NCBI GenBank assembly: GCA_021030915.1
Contig: JAGEMR010000064.1
Location: forward strand, 62,001 to 126,000
Direction of reading: 5' to 3'
Source of the DNA: Astrothelium macrocarpum
Lineage: Eukaryota; Ascomycota; Dothideomycetes; Trypetheliales; Trypetheliaceae
Length of the DNA stretch: 64,000 bases
The translations under genes and the position numbers were made by a program. Position 1 is the first letter of the stretch. The number at the start of each line of letters is the position of its first letter. The notes beneath the pieces were generated by a model. It did no database searches. It had not been told where the DNA came from and was given only the letters and a program-made list of their open reading frames with translations. This document shows positions 58,277 through 64,000 of the stretch, one piece after another.

Positions 58277-59328
58277 TCCGATTCAAATAATCTGATTGAA
58301 AGTGTATGTCTTTATACCCAGCAAGATTTTAGATTATGCCAAAGCAAACGACGCAGAGGTCTGGCGTGTGTGTGGGAACTCCTTGAGTTTTATAGTCATG
58401 GTTTCATCTGTTCTTTATTCAGCAAAAGTCTTTCAATCTGTCAAATCTGAAACGATCGGTGATCGTGTAAGGTGTCCCGTAAGACAAAAAGGAATGACAA
58501 AGCTAAATTACGACTAGAAATGTCCCTTTTGAGATAATTCCAAACGGGCGAAACTTGGTGTTTGTGCGCCGCATTGCCAGCCGCAACCACCGGTGCTACG
58601 TAGTCGGAGAATGCCGGATCCTCATGAAATCCACCTGGAATCGTGGATGTAACCGCGTTCAGAATAAGGCGATTCGAGCCTACATTGCGCCTTGGTCGCC
58701 GCCTATAGCACTTCTTTGTTATAATCCAGGAGTTGGAGCCTGTGAGCATCGGTTCTGCGGGCTTACCCCTGTGTTTATAGAAGAGAAGATCAACAGAGGG
58801 TAGGTTTTGGTTGGCCTGGAAGACATCATACGCTCTAAATTGTAGAGCGAACGTTGTTTGTATTTGTGAGTGCGTCAATAGGCTCAGTGCTTAGTGTGCG
58901 GAAATGAATGTTGATCACAGTGTGAGTGCACGACGTGCAGATCGGTGATAAGGTAATGATGAGATTACCTAGGTAGTTTGTGCACAAGCTAAGTAGCCAG
59001 GTACAAGATGAGAGCGTGTCTAGCTCGTGCTTCCTTCAAACATCGGGCGCAAGCCACAGGCGGCAATGGTTTAAGTTGTTGAACCCCCGCGTCTATTCTA
59101 ATTAGGGGGCAAGCGCTAAGACTGTTCTCGCCGCTCCGGTCCACTGAAACACCGTTGACCATGCACCAACACTCTTTGCGACTGACCTCGCAGATCTCTA
59201 AACGAGTTCCGTCTTAAGGCGCCCTTCGTAAATACAGCGCGTACCACTCAACTGAGGTATGTATATATAATTGTGCTAAGCCCAAGAATGCAGCCCGATT
59301 TCATTTTGCTTCCATATCTTAGCAAAAA
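58277..59328. promoter_or_regulatory. Intergenic region with TATA box for the sacsin-like gene
   Basis: About 1 kb without a supported gene. A minus-strand frame of 145 codons at 58441-58878 lacks an ATG and was rejected. TATATATAA at about 59262-59270 lies some 60 bp before ATG 59329 and is a good TATA box candidate. Confidence 0.5.
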
Positions 59329-62300
59329 ATGTTTGAATCTCCAAGTGTCCTGGAGGCTAAAAAGGTTGTCCAGGGTATTCGTGATTCTAGACATGTCGAT
59401 GATGACGATGACTGGAATGCAGCAGATCTTTCGAGAAGCTTAGAGATGTAGGACCCTAGAGGCAATCTCTCTTCTTTGGACAAGCTGACGAAAGTGACAG
59501 CCTATCGGACCAACTCAATTCTACGCAAACGCATTTTCTTTTTGAACTCGTACAGAATGCAGACGACCTAGAATTTGCAGATAACGTCGTACCCTGTCTT
59601 ATGCTTGTGTACCGCAGCGACGGATATCTTTGGGTAGGCTCGAACGAAGTCGGATTCACAAAAGACAACGTTCATTCAATATGCCGTCTTCAATTAAGTA
59701 CCAAAGGTGTTCGAAATGGCCAGAAGTTGCACATAGGGGAAAAGGGCATTGGCTTCAAATCCGTCTTTAAGGTATCCGATAAGGTCTGGGTTTCGTCGCA
59801 TCCATATTCTTTCAGATTCGAACGGGACGGAAGGCTAGGTATGGTCACGCCGATATGGGAAGACAACTTTCCCCTCAATGCACAGCTTCAAAAGCAGACA
59901 ATGTTCTGCTTGAGAATTCCACGCAGGGATGACCAAATAGCGGTTCGAACTCATCTACTCAGTTTGCAAGCCGAACTTCCGCTGTTCCTACGCAATATTC
60001 GCGAAATTCAGGTCATCTTGCAGGATATCACAGGCAAGGCCATGGAAAACCATGTCTTCAGGCGAGAACGGTCTCCAGTGCCTACTGCAGACGCGATTTT
60101 AGTAAAAGAGAATCTTCTTCTAGGGGGCAGGTCCATCAATTTGCGTCTGATATTCGAAGATCACGTCATAGCATCAATGCCTAACGAAGAGCGCCGTAAG
60201 CACGTCTCCAAATCCAAGCTTCAGATAGGATTTCCAATTCAGGCCGATGGTTCACCAGATCTGGAGAACCGAGATCTTTACAATTTTCTACCCATCCGCG
60301 CCTATGGCTTGCCAGTAAGGCCCGTTTTTTGAGACTAAACATTTCAAGTCTAATTTTCTTCCAAAACTAGTTTCTTTTGAACGGCGATTTCCTCCTTAGT
60401 GCGAATCGCGAGGACGTCGAGCAACGGAAACCTTGGAATGAAGCTCTCGTGAAGTCTTCAGTTGAGCTCTTTATAAAAAGCGTACGTCGCTTTAACAAAG
60501 GGAGCATACTTAAATACACCTGGCCGCGTTTTACAGAATCTCAGAGCACGCCACGTCGGACTGCACTCGATTCGCTATTACCTTCAATCGTTTCCCGTCT
60601 CCGATCCGAAGCGGTTCTGGAGTCTCAAGCAAGAACCCTTCAAGTTTCAAATACACTCTGGCATACCCCAAGCTACCTCACTGATGGAGGATCGCCTCCG
60701 AAGCCATTGTTGACCCGCGGTGGTCTTAAATTCCAACTGGCCACGGAGTACACTTATCAGGAGGTATCACATTTAGGCGTCAAGCAAGTCACGATAGACG
60801 ACTTTCTTTCGATCCTAGAGACTACTTTACAAACTGATTCCAAGACTATCTATGAGCAGCAGCCCAGTTGGCACTCAAGAATTGCGCAGGCTATTGAGAG
60901 TAGAGCGTCTTTTTACGACGTCGAACGACTTAAAATCATTCCCCTTCGAGACGGAACCTGGACCAGTGCCTTATCAGGAGATCTGTATTTTCCTGGGCTC
61001 GGTCAAGGTCTACAAATACCGGATGGTGTTAATATCTCTGTGATTGATCCAGATGCTGCGAGAGATCAGCATCGCAGGGCACTGTACGAGTGGCTCGGTG
61101 CTAAAGAGCTTACCACAACGGAGGTCTGCGAGCTCGTCCTCAGTAGACATGAGACTTCCAGGCAATGGCCGAGGGACACTTACAAGTCTCATGCATGGTA
61201 TCTTTTTCTTGCATCAAAAACTTGCAAGCTTAATCGCCCAGAACGATTAAGGTTCTCAGAGGAGAGCGCGAACAAAGTGTGGTTCGCACGCTACCTGTAT
61301 CTAGACCTTGGACGTGAGTACAATATTCGCGAGTTCTTCCCTGACGGCTCACCCGATATTCATCTACTGGATTCGACGTACCTAGACATGACTCCTGAAA
61401 ATCTCCGTGATGATTGGATAGCTTGGCTTCAAGGCTTTGGAATGTGGTCTATTCCTAGACTGGCACAAAACGTATCAGGGCCACTTACACCAGAGTTTAA
61501 ACGAATTCTAGGGAATTGTGCAAGTCAACAATTCTTGCAATTATTGAGAGCGAAGTGGCGCGAATATCAACCTTATTTAAACGCGACTACCAGGACAGAG
61601 ATTGGGGAAGCTCTTGTTGAGTGCTTAGATGGGACTCGCCATTGCTTGAAGGACGTTTTCTTGCCAGAAACCCTATTCCTTGGAACGCCGCTCGCCAGAG
61701 ATACCCTAAATTTCGTGAATGTTGAGCCAGTGGATGATGATTGGCGAAAATTCGACTTGTTTGGGGTTGGGACCCGTCCTGACTTGCGCTTCTATGCAAC
61801 CATCCTAAAGAACATTAAGCACAAGCCACATCTTAAACCTTCAAAGGAGCAGATCATTTTGCTATACTCAAAGGTTCAGGAAAGCATCATTTCGAAACCT
61901 TATTCGCCTTCGTACGTATCCTCACATATTATCTGAATGAAAGTCTAATGCTCAAAAGCTTCGGATTGGAAGATGCTATTTTTATCCCCTCACATCAGCC
62001 GAGATGGGCAAACGTCAAGGACTGCGTCTGGGATGCCCCAGGTAGCTTTCAGCATACCCCAGTCCTTTCCAGGCACTATCCAAACCTAGCTCACCTGTTT
62101 ACGAACTTTCTCGGGGTCAGAGATGTCCAAATTGGTGATGTAATTAAGGAGCTTCGTCACATTCAAGGCCAGACTTCGCAGACAACGGCCATCAAAGATC
62201 TGCTAGAATCGTTGAACAAGTTCCTTAAAAATGGCGCGACTCATGCTGACATAGATCGCTTGCGTAAAGAAGCGGTTATGCCTATACGAACAACGGACGG

Positions 62301-64000
62301 TGAAATTTCCTTAAGAAGTTGCGAGGATACGTCACTGGCATGGTTTGTACCTGATAGAGAGCGCTTAAAAGCATGTTTCTCTGGGAAATTGAACTTCTTG
62401 GACTTCAGCGCAAAAGAAGTTGAGCGGCTGGGTACACTTTTGGAACGATTTGGCGTTCGACAAAGATATCTTGCCCAGAACGTGTCAGAAACCACGCTGA
62501 CTCAGGGTGAGCTACGACCGGAGCCTCCTGCTCAATACGCGCTCAGGTCTAAAGCTGAATTTATGTCCCGGTAAGTATTGATTGCATGTATAGCAATTAA
62601 TGGATGGCTAATCTCAAATTGCAGCCTGATCACTAAAAACAAACGCGAAACAATGAAAGAGCAGCTCTCGAAAACTGAGGTCTTTTCGACACGAGATCTC
62701 GTGCTCCGTCGTACGGTCCGAACCTCTCTAGGTCAGGAAATCCACGCCGACGACATAGGGCGTGTACGTTTACAAGCTGATCAGGGTCGTGTTGTGGTGT
62801 ATCTCAACGCTGAGGACACTACATCAGGGAGGTTCCCTTGGTATCATATAAAAGAAGAGCTGTGTAAGTTCTTTGACATTCCAAATACCAAGCGAGACCT
62901 TGCCTTGGGAATTCTCTCAATGGATGATGTAGGTGCGATTGAGGACATGCTAGAACGAAATGATATCTTGCAAGATCCCGAGCCAAGCACGCGTCAAGCC
63001 CATGACAATTTTAGCTACAACGCAGGCTCGCAACAATCGTCAACCATCCAGCGCGAGTTTACCCCAGTGACTCCGTCTTCTTTCGATGCCTCTTCTCGTC
63101 TTACCCCACCTATATTTACTTTCGGAGCTCAGTCTCCCTCTTCTCGTCCTGCCACACCTATGTCCCCTTTCGGAGCTCCATCTTCCCCTTCCATACCAAT
63201 AAGTCGTGAATCTGAATTCCAAGGAGGTACATTCAGCTTCAGAGCCAGTACTTTGTCACCTTCACCCGCGCCAAGACCTGTTTCGTCTCCATCACGCGGT
63301 CTATCAAGCACACCGATAAACTACGTCATTGACCCTGCAAGGATTGAAGCTGCTGCTCAAAGCTTTCAACCTGAACGATTCGTGGCCGTCTCTCCATTTT
63401 GCGCATCTCCATTTTTCTCTTCTTGGAACACGCAAGGATCGAGTGGACCCCGGAGCTCACCAGACGAACCATTTTCTTTCGTCGACACCGAAGAGGTTGA
63501 CGCAGATCCTTTCAATTTCAGTGCAATACAGAGCGCATTGCCATCGACCACTCCACTACAGTCTCCACCTCAGAGATCACCCGGGACGTCCAGTAGATAT
63601 GCTTCACCATCGCCAGCACCATCACCATCGCCAGCACCATCGCCATCTCCGGCACCATCACCAGCACCAGCACCACCACGATCACCAGGTGGAGGTGGAT
63701 ATGAGCAGGAGATTGGATATGGGGGCGAGCTCTTTGTACGTCTATTCGTCCTTACACACGAATGAAACAAGCGGACAACATCCGTGCTGACTCAATCTAG
63801 GTCTACAAGTTTCTTCTCAATCGTTTCAGTATCAGCAGCAAGTGCTGGACAAGTCGTTCTCGATCTCGCTATGGCCTTCCAGCTTTCAGCGAGCCGGAAC
63901 GAGAGTATTCTGACTTCACCGTAGGCAGAACAGTCGTCACGCAAGCCATTACAAAGTGGCTGGTGTCCTCAGGGTGTTCAGAAGCGGCCATGTGGAATGG
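59329..64000 (+). CDS. Sacsin/NO VEIN-like GHKL ATPase protein (3' end outside window)
   Basis: Exons 59329-59447, 59495-60314, 60371-61911, 61959-62570, 62625-63735 and 63801 onward form one frame of more than 1450 residues. An N-terminal Hsp90-like GHKL ATPase domain shows the N-box HFLFELVQNADD, the NEVGFTKDNVHSIC segment and the glycine motif IGEKGIGFKSVFKVS; FLLNGDFLLSANREDVEQRK continues the sacsin-type repeat. A long helical middle follows, then a Ser/Pro-rich disordered region with tandem Ser-Pro-Ala-Pro repeats. The last exons read EIGYGGELF-VYKFLLNRFS, the usual opening of a C-terminal DUF3883 (NO VEIN) domain, but it is cut by the window end. Introns are 47-65 bp; the first uses a GAAAG acceptor. 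Biological role unknown; chaperone-like activity is inferred from the fold. Confidence 0.85.
63603..63681 (+). repeat. CCATCxCCAGCA minisatellite encoding Ser/Pro/Ala repeats
   Basis: An imperfect tandem array of 6- and 12-bp units (CCATCG, CCAGCA, CCATCA) inside the sacsin-like gene encodes alternating Ser-Pro and Ala-Pro. Length variation would be in frame. Confidence 0.8.

Noticed and set aside
58441..58878. 145-codon minus-strand frame downstream of eIF3L
   Set aside because: It starts with a non-ATG codon, has no recognisable domain and no splice partners.

Overview
The window is nuclear DNA of a filamentous ascomycete (Pezizomycotina). Genes are broken by many short introns, mostly 47-110 bp, with GT..AG ends and CTAAC/CTGAC-like branch sites. 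Recognisable fungal proteins include the sterol methyltransferase ERG6, a KapC-type bZIP factor, a GH7 cellobiohydrolase, a Zn2Cys6 factor and a TdiE/LaeA-like methyltransferase relic. A plant-biomass-degrading or plant-associated Leotiomycete-like fungus would fit, but the class is my inference.

Layout. 1-8 kb is gene-poor apart from a Zn2Cys6 regulator (3971-5921, minus). 8-22 kb is a dense housekeeping block: acetolactate synthase ILV2, a TRAPPC12-like subunit, the rRNA helicase RRP3 and Brix protein SSF1 (divergent, sharing a 203-bp promoter), ERG6, a PD-(D/E)XK-like unknown, and the pyruvate dehydrogenase E1 beta subunit. 22-35 kb is sparse: a mutated methyltransferase pseudogene, a GH7 cellobiohydrolase, a pterin carbinolamine dehydratase with a mitochondrial-type leader, a KapC-like bZIP gene, and long stretches with no gene I can support. 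35-43 kb holds an unknown acidic protein and the divergent pair Lunapark and GRIP golgin (IMH1). 44-45.5 kb is a damaged rhodopsin-domain membrane protein gene. 46-58 kb holds an oxysterol-binding protein (KES1 type), an APC permease, a small secreted cysteine protein, an unknown coiled-coil protein, a BCS1-type AAA ATPase, a carbon-nitrogen hydrolase and eIF3 subunit L. From 59.3 kb to the end runs a large sacsin/NO VEIN-like GHKL ATPase gene that leaves the window.

No rRNA, tRNA, CRISPR array or intact transposon was found. Exon boundaries were placed by hand from splice signals, reading phase and conserved protein sequence, so small exons and starts are the least certain parts.

The most unusual signal is compositional. 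At least eight gene segments of 0.4-1.2 kb are GC-enriched and switch sharply from C-rich to G-rich along the + strand. The polarity is the same whichever strand the gene is on, and the switch is carried largely by synonymous codon choice. This looks like a DNA-level mark (replication or recombination asymmetry) rather than a protein or transcription effect.
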